Origin: Chengkuizengella marina
Lineage (GTDB): Bacteria; Bacillota; Bacilli; Paenibacillales; KCTC-33759
NCBI RefSeq assembly: GCF_009910845.1
Contig: NZ_SIJB01000004.1
Coordinates: 113,515-177,514 of the forward strand
DNA: 64,000 nt
Reading direction: 5' to 3'
The notes beneath the pieces are model-generated. The model was not told the origin of the DNA and ran no database searches. It saw only the letters and a list, made by a program, of their open reading frames with translations. Position numbers and translations under genes: made by a program. Position 1 is the stretch's first letter, and each line of letters begins with the position of its first letter. Below are positions 36,409 through 44,474 of this stretch, one piece after another.

Positions 36409-36450
36409 AAATAAATCGTCCGTTAAAAATAATGAGATGGTTTATTTTTT
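36409..36450 (+). terminator. Intrinsic terminator after the Cys-rich gene
   Basis: AAATAAATCGTC (36409-36420) pairs with GATGGTTTATTT (36436-36447) with two G-T pairs; T follows. Confidence 0.65.
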
Positions 36451-36482
36451 GTTCAAAGAAAATTCATATTTATGTCACAGTG

Positions 36483-36512
36483 TTGACATATAGGGGTTTT
36501 GTTTAAGATAAT
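36483..36512 (+). promoter_or_regulatory. SigA-type promoter of the cupredoxin gene
   Basis: A perfect TTGACA at 36483-36488 and GATAAT at 36507-36512 are 18 bases apart. The start codon lies about 50 bases downstream. Confidence 0.7.
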
Positions 36513-36562
36513 ACAGTATGTAAAATAATAATTATAGATCATAAATTTAGGGGGCAAATGAA

Positions 36563-36940
36563 ATGCACAAGTGGATCATGGTTTCACTGTTTGTCATTGC
36601 TAGTGTTTTAGGGATCGTTGTTACATTCGATGCAATCGGACAACATGAAGCTGTTGAAGAAGTTGAAGATGAAAATGCATTAGTTTTTAAAGCAGTGAAC
36701 TGGAATTTTGACCAAGAAGAATACATCATTGAAAAAGGTCAAACATTAAAGCTATCAATGCGTAACTTACCAGGTGAAGGTAAACATCATGTGAAAATTG
36801 AGGATTTAGGTATAGAGTTATTACCAGGTGAAGAGCCTGTTGAGGTTACTTTTGATGAGGCGCGTTCATATACAGTAATTTGTAGTTTACCTTGTGGTGA
36901 TGGACATGAAACAATGGCTTCCACAATTATAGTACAGTAA
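36563..36940 (+). CDS. Membrane-anchored cupredoxin with CuA-type ligand set
   Basis: A 125-residue protein with an N-terminal membrane anchor (about 3-25) and one cupredoxin domain facing outward. The metal motif CSLPCGDGHETM (Cys107, Cys111, His115, Met118) is the C-x3-C-x3-H-x2-M pattern of the CuA site in cytochrome c oxidase subunit II, with His75/His76 as the remaining ligand. No oxidase subunit is encoded nearby. It may shuttle electrons or copper; the partner is unknown. It stands alone, with a strong promoter and a terminator. GGGGG lies eight bases upstream of ATG. Confidence 0.85.
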   Translation: MHKWIMVSLFVIASVLGIVVTFDAIGQHEAVEEVEDENALVFKAVNWNFDQEEYIIEKGQTLKLSMRNLPGEGKHHVKIEDLGIELLPGEEPVEVTFDEARSYTVICSLPCGDGHETMASTIIVQ

Positions 36941-36963
36941 AAAATACAATGTTATATTTACTT

Positions 36964-36996
36964 AAAAACCGTGATATATGTATTGCGGTTTTTTTG
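36964..36996 (+). terminator. Intrinsic terminator after the cupredoxin gene
   Basis: AAAAACCG (36964-36971) pairs with CGGTTTTT (36986-36993), which itself supplies the T tract. Confidence 0.8.
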
Positions 36997-37129
36997 TGCA
37001 CATATAAATTTCCAGATGTATCAGTCTTTGCAATTTAGTAACAATTTATATCTATTATTAGATGAATAAATTATATCTCAGTATTAAATAATAAAACATG
37101 GAACAGAGTTAAATGAGGAGTGTTTAATA

Positions 37130-38278
37130 GTGAAATTATGGAACCAACTTAACAAGAAGGACATCCTCTCTTTACAAGGTACTGTTCAAGTGGATAAAAT
37201 TACAAAACACCTGCTCATGACGATTAAACCTAAACAAATTGCAGTCATTAATCATCAAAATATTGATGAAATAGCAGCTAGAGATATCGTTCGTTGTAAA
37301 GTAAAAGCGATTATTAATGCAGATGAAACGATGACGGGTAGTTATCCAACAAAAGGACCTCTTATCTTATTAAATGCTGGTATACCTATATTAGAAATAG
37401 GTAAAGATTGTTTTGATAAATTTTCAGATAATCAATTCATTACAATTCATTCATCCCATATTGTTGTAAATGGAAATCACATTCCTTTTGATTTGTTTAC
37501 TGAAGAGAAATATAAACAATTAATAAAAATTAGTTATGAAAATTTACCTTATAATTTAAATCATTTTATTGATAATACACTGCAATATGCCCAAAAAGAG
37601 AAGGATTTTGTAGTTCAACCTCTAATCATTCCAAAATTAAAAACGACATTAAGAAATAGACCTGTAGTTATTGTAGTAAGAGGAAAAGACTATAGAAATG
37701 ATCTTATTGCAATAAAAGATTATGTAGAGGATATGAAACCAGTATTGATTGGTGTTGATGGTGGTGCAGATGCTTTGTTGGAAAATGGATACCACCCACA
37801 TCTTGTCATAGGTGATATGGACAGTATCTCAGACCATGCTCTTTTATCTGGATCAGAAATTATCGTTCATGCTTATCCTAATGGAAGTGCTCCTGGACTG
37901 GAAAGAATACAATCTCTAGGCCTAGAAGCAAAAAAAATCTCAGCTGCTGGAACTAGTGAAGATATAGCCATGTTGTTAGCTTATGAAAAAAAGGCTGAAA
38001 TGATTATTACATTAGGTGCGCATTCACACATGATTGATTTTTTAGAAAAAGGTAGAAAAGGAATGTCCAGTACTTTGCTTGTTAGAATGAAAATTGGTGA
38101 TAAATTAATTGATGCAAAGGGTGTAAGCAAGTTATATAAACGAAAAGTTAAATTGAGAAGTATGTGGCCTCTTCCATTAGCAGCTCTATTTCCTATCGTT
38201 ATCATGGCATATGTTCATCCTGGAGTCAGGGACATTGTTCATATGTTCTGGATTTATATTAAACTATCCGTTTTCTAG
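37130..38278 (+). CDS. steA: SteA-like protein with thiamine-pyrophosphokinase-like domain
   Basis: A 382-residue protein: an N-terminal domain unique to the family (about 1-170), then a thiamine-pyrophosphokinase-like domain (VLIGVDGGADALLENGYHPHLVIGDMDSIS), and a C-terminal membrane helix (about 345-365). In Corynebacterium, SteA with the membrane protein SteB regulates septal cell-wall hydrolysis. Here a SteB/MctB-type gene follows after 13 bases, supporting the same pair. It is probably not a thiamine enzyme: the neighbours are cell-envelope genes. GAGGAG lies upstream of the GTG start. Confidence 0.85.
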   Translation: MKLWNQLNKKDILSLQGTVQVDKITKHLLMTIKPKQIAVINHQNIDEIAARDIVRCKVKAIINADETMTGSYPTKGPLILLNAGIPILEIGKDCFDKFSDNQFITIHSSHIVVNGNHIPFDLFTEEKYKQLIKISYENLPYNLNHFIDNTLQYAQKEKDFVVQPLIIPKLKTTLRNRPVVIVVRGKDYRNDLIAIKDYVEDMKPVLIGVDGGADALLENGYHPHLVIGDMDSISDHALLSGSEIIVHAYPNGSAPGLERIQSLGLEAKKISAAGTSEDIAMLLAYEKKAEMIITLGAHSHMIDFLEKGRKGMSSTLLVRMKIGDKLIDAKGVSKLYKRKVKLRSMWPLPLAALFPIVIMAYVHPGVRDIVHMFWIYIKLSVF

Positions 38279-38291
38279 GTGGTGGATTAAA

Positions 38292-38864
38292 TTGGTTTCC
38301 AGTCGATTTTATATTATTACGATTATCTCCATATTCCTTGCGTTAGGAATTGGAATATTTATTGGTAGTACATTGGGTCAGCAATGGATCCATCAAACAG
38401 AAGAAAGTATTGCTGAAAGATTTATGGAGAAGTATGAATCCCAGTTGTCTATTAATCAAGAATTACAAAAACAAGTTGGGTCGTTACAACTATTGAATCA
38501 AAAAACAACAGTGCCTATCTTTCAACATAAAAAAATGATGTGGATGAGCTCTGAGGATGTCAGTAAAGACATGTTGGCTTTTGCAATTCAATCAGCAGGC
38601 GGAGAATGGCTTGAAGCACCTATGAAGGAAGTACCAGATCTTATTATCGTTTCTGAAGAACAATTTGAATTAATGACAAATCAAATGAAAGACTGGAATT
38701 CAATAAATGAACAATCAAACCCTATCATCATTCAAGTTAGTTCTAATGTATTACCTTTTGATGAACCTCAAGAAATAGTTAATTTCATGATGTATATTAA
38801 AAGAATAATGGAGGAAGAGTCACATGCAACCTTCGGTGTCTATAATTATCCCAGCTTGGAATGA
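38292..38864 (+). CDS. steB: SteB/MctB-type membrane protein (copper-transporter family annotation)
   Basis: A 190-residue protein: VSSRFYIITIISIFLALGIG at the N-terminus is the membrane segment typical of the MctB/SteB family, followed by a coiled coil (about 40-75) and an extracytoplasmic alpha/beta domain. Many databases call the family copper transporters after mycobacterial MctB, but pairing with SteA points to septal cell-wall control. TTG 38292 was chosen because GGTGGTGG lies just upstream and the membrane helix then begins at the N-terminus. It overlaps the glycosyltransferase gene by 41 bases. Confidence 0.8.
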   Translation: MVSSRFYIITIISIFLALGIGIFIGSTLGQQWIHQTEESIAERFMEKYESQLSINQELQKQVGSLQLLNQKTTVPIFQHKKMMWMSSEDVSKDMLAFAIQSAGGEWLEAPMKEVPDLIIVSEEQFELMTNQMKDWNSINEQSNPIIIQVSSNVLPFDEPQEIVNFMMYIKRIMEEESHATFGVYNYPSLE

Positions 38865-39519
38865 AGATGAAAAGATAATTGAAACATTACATTCATTACA
38901 TGTTTTAAGGAATAGAGAAGGTAAAGAAAAATGGAATGAAATCATCGTTGTAGATGACGGCAGTGAAGATGAAACATATGAAAAGGCTAAAGAATGGTCA
39001 GATATTATTATAAGGCATTCTCAAAATATGGGTAAAGGAGCTTCTTTAGAGTCGGGTTGGAAAAAAGCTAAAAATGAAATTATTGTGTTTTTAGATGCTG
39101 ATTTAGGTCCAACAGCTAATTTAACTTCTAAGTTAGTAGCCCCTATTCTTGAGGATGATATGGATATGGCAATTGCACGTTTTCCAAAGGTAAATAAAAA
39201 AGCAGGTTTTGGATTTGTAAAAAAGTTAGCTGTAAACGGGATATATTGGTTAAGTGGTTATAAAACAACAGCACCTTTATCTGGTCAAAGAGCGATGCGT
39301 AAGAGTTTATTAGAGTCTATATCTTTGTCTGATGGTTTTGGAATAGAGGTAGGCTTAACGATAGATGCGGTCAAGAAAGGATTTCAATTATGTGAGATTG
39401 ATATCGCCTTTAAACACCGAGAAACAGGTAGAGATTGGGCAGGTTTTAAACATAGAGGTAAACAATTTATTTCAGTCTCAAGAACCTTGTATCACAAATG
39501 GCGTGATCCAGTATGTTAA
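38824..39519 (+). CDS. Family 2 glycosyltransferase
   Basis: A 231-residue GT-A fold enzyme with SIIIPAWNE, VVDDGSEDET and the metal-binding FLDADLGP; SGQRAMRK follows near the acceptor site. No transmembrane helix is seen, so it works at the inner membrane surface, probably on a polyprenyl-phosphate acceptor (dolichol-phosphate-mannose-synthase-like). Its start lies within steB (41-base overlap) and its end overlaps the MraY-like gene by 7 bases, which suggests the three act in one envelope pathway. GGAGGAAGAG precedes ATG. Confidence 0.9.
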   Translation: MQPSVSIIIPAWNEDEKIIETLHSLHVLRNREGKEKWNEIIVVDDGSEDETYEKAKEWSDIIIRHSQNMGKGASLESGWKKAKNEIIVFLDADLGPTANLTSKLVAPILEDDMDMAIARFPKVNKKAGFGFVKKLAVNGIYWLSGYKTTAPLSGQRAMRKSLLESISLSDGFGIEVGLTIDAVKKGFQLCEIDIAFKHRETGRDWAGFKHRGKQFISVSRTLYHKWRDPVC

Positions 39520-40340
39520 CACTAGTGTTTTTTTCTATTTTATCCATTAGTATGGGAATTCTTTTATTACAAGTTGTCATAAAATATTTAGTAAGAAATC
39601 AAATCGTTGCAACAAATTACCTTGAACAAGAAATTCCAATTGGTTTAGGTATGTATTTGTGGTTATATCTCATCTTTTATTACTTCTCAATTCAATGGTT
39701 CATTTTCCCAAATGAAATAATGCAAGTTTTAATTTCTAATTACATTGTCATACTAACTATTTTATTTATTGTTGGATGGTTAGATGATCGAGTAGGTGAT
39801 TCAGAAGTAAAGGGTTTAAGAGGACATTTAATGAAACTTGTAAAGGAGAGGCGGTTAACAACAGGTCTACTCAAAGCTGTATCTACAGGGGGGTTAGCTG
39901 TTTGGGTTTTAATTCTTTTAGAACATCACCCTTTGTTAGAAATAATCCAGTTTTTTATTCTAACTTTAATGACCAACGGAGTTAATTTGTTGGATTTAAG
40001 ACCCGGAAGAGCGATAAAATTTTTTTTGTTATTATCGAGTGTACTATTTTTGTTTACCAGCATTTTAAATTTCTTTCTTTATTTGTTCCCTATTGTTATT
40101 GCTGTTTTATTATTATTGCCGAAAGATATTCAGGGAAAAGTAATGCTTGGTGATTCAGGATCTAATTTATTAGGATTTGTGTTAGGATTTTGTTTTATTA
40201 TCATGACGCCATGGTGGATTCAAATTTCTGTCTTGATTTTATTAGTTTACATGCACTGGATTTCAGAAAAAAGTTCAATAACTCAATGGATTCAATCAAA
40301 ACCGTTTATTCATTGGATTGATCAGTGGGGGAGAGTCTAA
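39513..40340 (+). CDS. MraY/WecA-like polyprenyl-phosphate sugar-1-phosphate transferase
   Basis: A 275-residue integral membrane protein with about eight hydrophobic segments. Family motifs are VGWLDDRVGD (Asp pair), NLLDLRPGRA (in place of the usual NxxDGxDG) and KVMLGDSGSNLLGF. It is shorter than MraY (about 320). It probably transfers a sugar- or peptidyl-sugar-phosphate to undecaprenyl phosphate, with the upstream GT2 acting next; the altered NLLDLRPGRA motif is shared by a Firmicute-specific subgroup of unknown substrate. It ends the steA-steB-GT2 operon. Confidence 0.8.
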   Translation: MLTLVFFSILSISMGILLLQVVIKYLVRNQIVATNYLEQEIPIGLGMYLWLYLIFYYFSIQWFIFPNEIMQVLISNYIVILTILFIVGWLDDRVGDSEVKGLRGHLMKLVKERRLTTGLLKAVSTGGLAVWVLILLEHHPLLEIIQFFILTLMTNGVNLLDLRPGRAIKFFLLLSSVLFLFTSILNFFLYLFPIVIAVLLLLPKDIQGKVMLGDSGSNLLGFVLGFCFIIMTPWWIQISVLILLVYMHWISEKSSITQWIQSKPFIHWIDQWGRV

Positions 40341-40367
40341 TTTTGCCCCAAAAAGTGAAGAACATCT

Positions 40368-40418
40368 TCGAGGGAGTTTCCCAGTTCATGGATTGAACTG
40401 GTTTCTGAATGACCTCGA
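40368..40418. other. Two-level stem-loop between convergent genes
   Basis: TCGAGG (40368-40373) pairs with CCTCGA (40413-40418), enclosing CCAGTTCA (40381-40388) paired with TGAACTGG (40394-40401). GGGAGTTTC occurs on both flanks. Just upstream, CCCCAAAAAGTGAAG at 40346-40360 is identical to 15 bases inside the accB leader (18269-18283). It is not followed by a T run, so it is not a standard terminator. The function is unknown. Confidence 0.4.
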
Positions 40419-40462
40419 TATGGGAGTTTCTATTTAAATGAAAACTTCTTAACCTGTGTTCT

Positions 40463-40735
40463 TTAGTCTTTATTTGGTTTGAATCTAGGTGCTACATAAT
40501 TTCTCTTCTGATCTCTGAAAAAAATCCATCCACCTATAAAACCAACCCCTATTAAGAAACTAACAATTCCTATCACTAGTCTTCCCCATTGGATTTGATT
40601 TTCCACTTCTGTATTTCCCACTGTCACCATGTAATCAAATATTGAGTTTTTTATCTCTAAAAATCCATACGTCGCTAAAAGCCCTGGAATTACTAACAGT
40701 AATATAGCTATAAAACGAGATATCATTAATTTCAT
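40463..40735 (-). CDS. DUF2627 membrane protein (YqzF-like)
   Basis: A 90-residue protein with two membrane helices (about 4-24 and 50-72) and a basic tail ending in RNYVAPRFKPNKD. It matches the DUF2627/YqzF family outline, a small protein found beside branched-chain 2-oxoacid dehydrogenase genes in Bacillus, and here it is divergent from lpdV. The function is unknown. The neighbours suggest co-location rather than a known partnership. AAAGAGGC-type SD lies upstream of ATG. Confidence 0.75.
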   Translation of the reverse strand: MKLMISRFIAILLLVIPGLLATYGFLEIKNSIFDYMVTVGNTEVENQIQWGRLVIGIVSFLIGVGFIGGWIFFRDQKRNYVAPRFKPNKD

Positions 40736-40779
40736 TTTTATGCCTCTTTCAAATTGACATCATATCAGTAAATAGTTAT

Positions 40780-40795
40780 TTTGTTTCGAAACAAA
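40780..40795. promoter_or_regulatory. Perfect 16-base palindrome, candidate operator
   Basis: TTTGTTTCGAAACAAA lies in the divergent gap between DUF2627 and lpdV. It has the look of a dimeric regulator's site. No regulator gene lies next to it. Confidence 0.4.
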
Positions 40796-40933
40796 TCATA
40801 TCATATATTAAGTAACATTGCATGTAAATCTGTCATAGATATAAAATACTAAAATATTTAACTATATTTCTTATGTTGAAAAAGTTACAATAGAGTCGAT
40901 TGAATTTTTTAAAACATAGGAGGTATATTGATT

Positions 40934-42361
40934 GTGAGCACATTAAATTATGATGTTGTTGTACTTGGCGGTGGTACAGGTGGGTATGTAGCTGCTATTA
41001 AAGCTGCGCAATTGGGTAAAACCGTTGCTATAGTAGAACGCGAAAAATTAGGAGGAACATGTTTGCATAAAGGGTGTATTCCAAGCAAATCATTTCTCCG
41101 AAGTGCTGAAGTATATGCAACTATGAACAATAGTGAAGAATATGGAGTTACCGCATCTTCCATTCAGCTGCATTTTGAAAAAGTCCAAAACAGAAAGAAC
41201 AAAATAGTAGATCAACTACATAAAGGCATAGAGTTTCTAATGAAAAAAAATAAAATAGATGTATTTTATGGAAATGGACGAGTGATAGGACCCTCTATAT
41301 TTTCACCTAGAAGTGGTGCGATTGCCATTGAATCAGAGATTGAAGAGAATAATAAAACGCTTGTACCTAAAAATTTAATTATTGCAACAGGCTCAAGACC
41401 AAGAGTTTTACCAAACTTAGAGGTTGATGGAAAGTTCATACTAACAAGTGATGAAGCTTTAGAGTTGGATGAGTTACCAAAATCAATCATTATTGTTGGT
41501 GGTGGTGTGATTGGTGTTGAGTGGGCTTCGCTATTTAGTGATTTTGGAGTAGAAGTAACGATTGTTGAAACTGAAAAAAACCTCATTCCAACAGAAGATA
41601 TACAGATTTCTAAAGAATTAGAACGCATATTTAAAAAAAGAAAAATAAAGATTTTAAAAAATGCAATGTTGCTTACTGATAGTATTGAAACGGAAGATGG
41701 AATGGTTACAATGAAAGTCAAACAAAAGGATTCTGAATTAGATTTAAAAGCTGAGAAAATGCTGCTATCTGTTGGTAGACAAGCAAATGTAGAAAATTTG
41801 GGGCTTGAAAATACGGATATTAAAGTAGAAAACGGGTTTATTAAAGTCAATACATACTTACAAACAAATGAGTCTCATATTTATGCAATTGGAGATGTGA
41901 TCGGGGGATTGCAGCTTGCACATGTAGCAAGTCACGAAGGGATTTTAGCTGTAGAACATGCAGCAGGTCATGAGGTACATCCAATGTTATTCCAAAACAT
42001 TCCACGTTGTGTATATACTCGTCCTGAAATTGCAAGTGTAGGATGGACAGAGCAACAAGCCAAAGAAAAAGGGTTTGATGTGAAAACAGCTTCCATTTCA
42101 TTTAAAGCCATTGGCAAAGCATTAGTATACGGAAGTAATGATGGATTCGTAAAAGTCATTGCAGATAGAGAATCCAACGATATTTTAGGTGTGCATATGA
42201 TTGGTCCTCACGTAACAGATTATATATCTGAAGCAGGTTTGGCATTAGTATTAGATGCTACACCTTGGGAAGTAGGACAAACTATACATGCTCATCCTAC
42301 TTTATCTGAAGCTTTGGGAGAAGCTATGCTTGGAGTGGATGGGAATGCAATTGGCATCTAA
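40934..42361 (+). CDS. lpdV: Dihydrolipoyl dehydrogenase (E3) of branched-chain 2-oxoacid dehydrogenase
   Basis: A 475-residue FAD enzyme that reoxidises dihydrolipoyl groups with NAD. The FAD motif GGGTGGYVAA, redox site GGTCLHKGCIPSK with the Cys pair, NAD motif VGGGVIGVEWA and C-terminal active site HAHPTLSE are all present. It heads the lpdV-bkdAA-bkdAB-bkdB operon. GTG 40934 was chosen (AGGAGG ten bases upstream); a TTG at 40928 is possible. bkdR, ptb, bcd and buk, which precede lpdV in B. subtilis, are absent here. Confidence 0.95.
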   Translation: MSTLNYDVVVLGGGTGGYVAAIKAAQLGKTVAIVEREKLGGTCLHKGCIPSKSFLRSAEVYATMNNSEEYGVTASSIQLHFEKVQNRKNKIVDQLHKGIEFLMKKNKIDVFYGNGRVIGPSIFSPRSGAIAIESEIEENNKTLVPKNLIIATGSRPRVLPNLEVDGKFILTSDEALELDELPKSIIIVGGGVIGVEWASLFSDFGVEVTIVETEKNLIPTEDIQISKELERIFKKRKIKILKNAMLLTDSIETEDGMVTMKVKQKDSELDLKAEKMLLSVGRQANVENLGLENTDIKVENGFIKVNTYLQTNESHIYAIGDVIGGLQLAHVASHEGILAVEHAAGHEVHPMLFQNIPRCVYTRPEIASVGWTEQQAKEKGFDVKTASISFKAIGKALVYGSNDGFVKVIADRESNDILGVHMIGPHVTDYISEAGLALVLDATPWEVGQTIHAHPTLSEALGEAMLGVDGNAIGI

Positions 42362-42447
42362 ATATAAAACTGATATAATGATACTAGAGTTAAGTATTAA
42401 GACCTGATATTAAGTTCTCATTATAATTTAAGGAGGAGGTTTTCTCC

Positions 42448-43473
42448 ATGATGAATTCAGTAGGTCAATTAAACAAACATGAAAAGCTTGGCTTAACAGA
42501 TCAACACTTTATAGAGATGTATTCCTTAATGGTATTAGCAAGGAAATATGATGAGCGAGCTTTGTTATTGCAGAGAGCAGGGAAAATTAATTTTCACGTC
42601 TCAGGTATAGGACATGAAATAACTCAAGTTGCAGCAGCCTTTGCCCTAGAAAAACAAAAGGATTATTTTCTTCCTTATTACCGTGATTATGGATTTGTGT
42701 TAGCTGCTGGAATGACACTGAAAGAACTGTTTCTATCTTTATTTGCTAAAGCAGAAGATCCGAATAGTGGCGGTAGACAGATGCCAGGTCATTTTGGTCA
42801 TAAAAAGCATCATATTGTTACAGGTTCAAGTCCTGTAACAACACAAGTTCCACATGCAGTAGGATTTGCGCTAGCAGCAAAAATGAAAAAGAAGGACTTT
42901 GTTTCCTATGTTTCGTTTGGTGAGGGTTCCAGTAATCAGGGAGATTTCCATGAGGGTTGTAATTTTGCAGGTGTTAATAAATTACCTGTCATTTTTATGT
43001 GTGAAAATAATCAGTATGCAATTTCTATTCCGTTTGAAAAACAAGTGGCTTGTGAAAGTATAGCTGATCGAGCTCTTGGATATGGTTTTCCAGGCATAAA
43101 AGTTGACGGAAATGATCCCCTTGAAGTGTATAAAGTTGTGAAAGAAGCTCGTGAAAGAGCTATCAAAGGTGAGGGACCAACGCTTATCGAAGCAGTTACT
43201 TATCGATTATCGCCACACTCTACTTCAGACAATGATATGATTTATCGTACAAAGGAAGAAGTAGAAGCACATAGAAAAGCAGATGGATTACCAAAGTTTA
43301 AACAATATTTAATAGATTGTGGGTTGTGGAGCGAAGAACAAGATCAACAGTTGTTGGAAAAAATAAATGAAGAAATAAAAGAAGCGACAAAGTATGCTGA
43401 ACAAGCTCCTTATCCAAAACCTGAAGAAGCAATAACGCATGTATATGCAGATGAGGGAGGCGGACTGAAGTGA
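42448..43473 (+). CDS. bkdAA: Branched-chain 2-oxoacid dehydrogenase E1 alpha
   Basis: A 341-residue thiamine-diphosphate subunit: GEGSSNQGDFHEGCNFAGV followed by NQYAIS is the ThDP/Mg motif (GDGxxNxGxxxEAxN-type), and YRLSPHSTSDND is the phosphorylation-loop region of BCKDH E1 alpha, here in bacterial form. It acts on the oxoacids of Val, Leu and Ile and supplies branched starter CoAs for fatty acids. AAGGAGGAGG lies before ATG. Its end overlaps bkdAB by 4 bases. Confidence 0.95.
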   Translation: MMNSVGQLNKHEKLGLTDQHFIEMYSLMVLARKYDERALLLQRAGKINFHVSGIGHEITQVAAAFALEKQKDYFLPYYRDYGFVLAAGMTLKELFLSLFAKAEDPNSGGRQMPGHFGHKKHHIVTGSSPVTTQVPHAVGFALAAKMKKKDFVSYVSFGEGSSNQGDFHEGCNFAGVNKLPVIFMCENNQYAISIPFEKQVACESIADRALGYGFPGIKVDGNDPLEVYKVVKEARERAIKGEGPTLIEAVTYRLSPHSTSDNDMIYRTKEEVEAHRKADGLPKFKQYLIDCGLWSEEQDQQLLEKINEEIKEATKYAEQAPYPKPEEAITHVYADEGGGLK

Positions 43474-44453
43474 CTGAATTAAGTTACCTTGATGCCATTC
43501 GGACAGCGATGTCAGAGGAAATGCGCAGAGATGACAACGTATTTGTGTTAGGTGAAGATGTTGGGGTTAAAGGTGGAGTTTTTACAGCAACTAAAGGGCT
43601 TTTAGAAGAGTTTGGCGAAAGCAGAGCATTGGATACTCCTCTTGCTGAATCAGCGATTGCGGGTGTTGCCATAGGAGCTGCAATGTATGGCATGCGTCCA
43701 ATTGCAGAGATGCAATATTCTGATTTTATGCTGCCGGCAACGAATCAAATTATTAATGAAGCGGCTAAAATTAGATATCGATCAAATAATGATTGGGATT
43801 GTCCATTGGTGATCAGAGCCCCTATTGGTGGAGGTATTTTTGGAGCTTTATATCATTCTCAATGTCCTGAATCAGTATTTTTTGGAACACCTGGTTTAAA
43901 AATTGTTGTTCCTTCTACTCCATATGATGCAAAAGGATTATTAAAGTCAGCAATACGTGATCCTGATCCAGTGATTTATTTTGAACATAAAAAGTGTTAT
44001 CAGTCTATCGTTTCACAAGTTCCAGATGACGATTTTGTAGTTCCGATTGGGAAAGCTGATATAAAAAAAGAAGGTACTGATGTTACCGTTATAACTTATG
44101 GATATACTGTGCATTTTGCACTAGAGGCAGCTGAGCAACTCGAGCAAGAAGGGATTAGTGCGCACATATTAGACTTGAGAACACTTCAACCTTTAGATGT
44201 TGAAGCTATATTAGAAGCTACTTCAAAAACAGGTAAAGTTCTTATTATACATGAGGACAATAAAACGGGTGGAGTTGGTGCAGAAGTTTCTGCTATTATT
44301 TCTGAAGAATTATTATATGAACTTGATGCGCCTATAAAGAGATTATGTAGTTATGATGTTCCGGCTATGCCTTTCAGCCCAACCTTAGAGAAGTATTATA
44401 TGCTAAGTACAGAGAAAGTAAAAGACGCCATAAAAGAATTAGCATTATTTTAA
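43470..44453 (+). CDS. bkdAB: Branched-chain 2-oxoacid dehydrogenase E1 beta
   Basis: A 327-residue E1 beta subunit, transketolase-like pyrimidine-binding domain (LGEDVGVKGGVFTATKGL) and C-terminal domain (GKVLIIHEDNKTGGVG, which contacts E2). DTPLAESAIAGVAIGAA and MQYSDFMLPATNQI are typical of the family. Translation is coupled to E1 alpha (overlapping stop/start; GGAGGCGGA site inside the upstream gene). With E1 alpha it forms the decarboxylating heterotetramer. Confidence 0.95.
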   Translation: MTELSYLDAIRTAMSEEMRRDDNVFVLGEDVGVKGGVFTATKGLLEEFGESRALDTPLAESAIAGVAIGAAMYGMRPIAEMQYSDFMLPATNQIINEAAKIRYRSNNDWDCPLVIRAPIGGGIFGALYHSQCPESVFFGTPGLKIVVPSTPYDAKGLLKSAIRDPDPVIYFEHKKCYQSIVSQVPDDDFVVPIGKADIKKEGTDVTVITYGYTVHFALEAAEQLEQEGISAHILDLRTLQPLDVEAILEATSKTGKVLIIHEDNKTGGVGAEVSAIISEELLYELDAPIKRLCSYDVPAMPFSPTLEKYYMLSTEKVKDAIKELALF

Positions 44454-44474
44454 AAGAAATGAGGTAGTAATCCC

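Noticed and set aside
40800..40930. SigL (-12/-24) promoter before lpdV
   Set aside because: B. subtilis bkd uses one, but no GG-N10-GC pattern close to consensus could be found here.
41266..41850. 194-codon frame on the - strand
   Set aside because: Lies inside lpdV in the opposite strand; Ser/Phe-rich with no motif, a shadow of the real gene.
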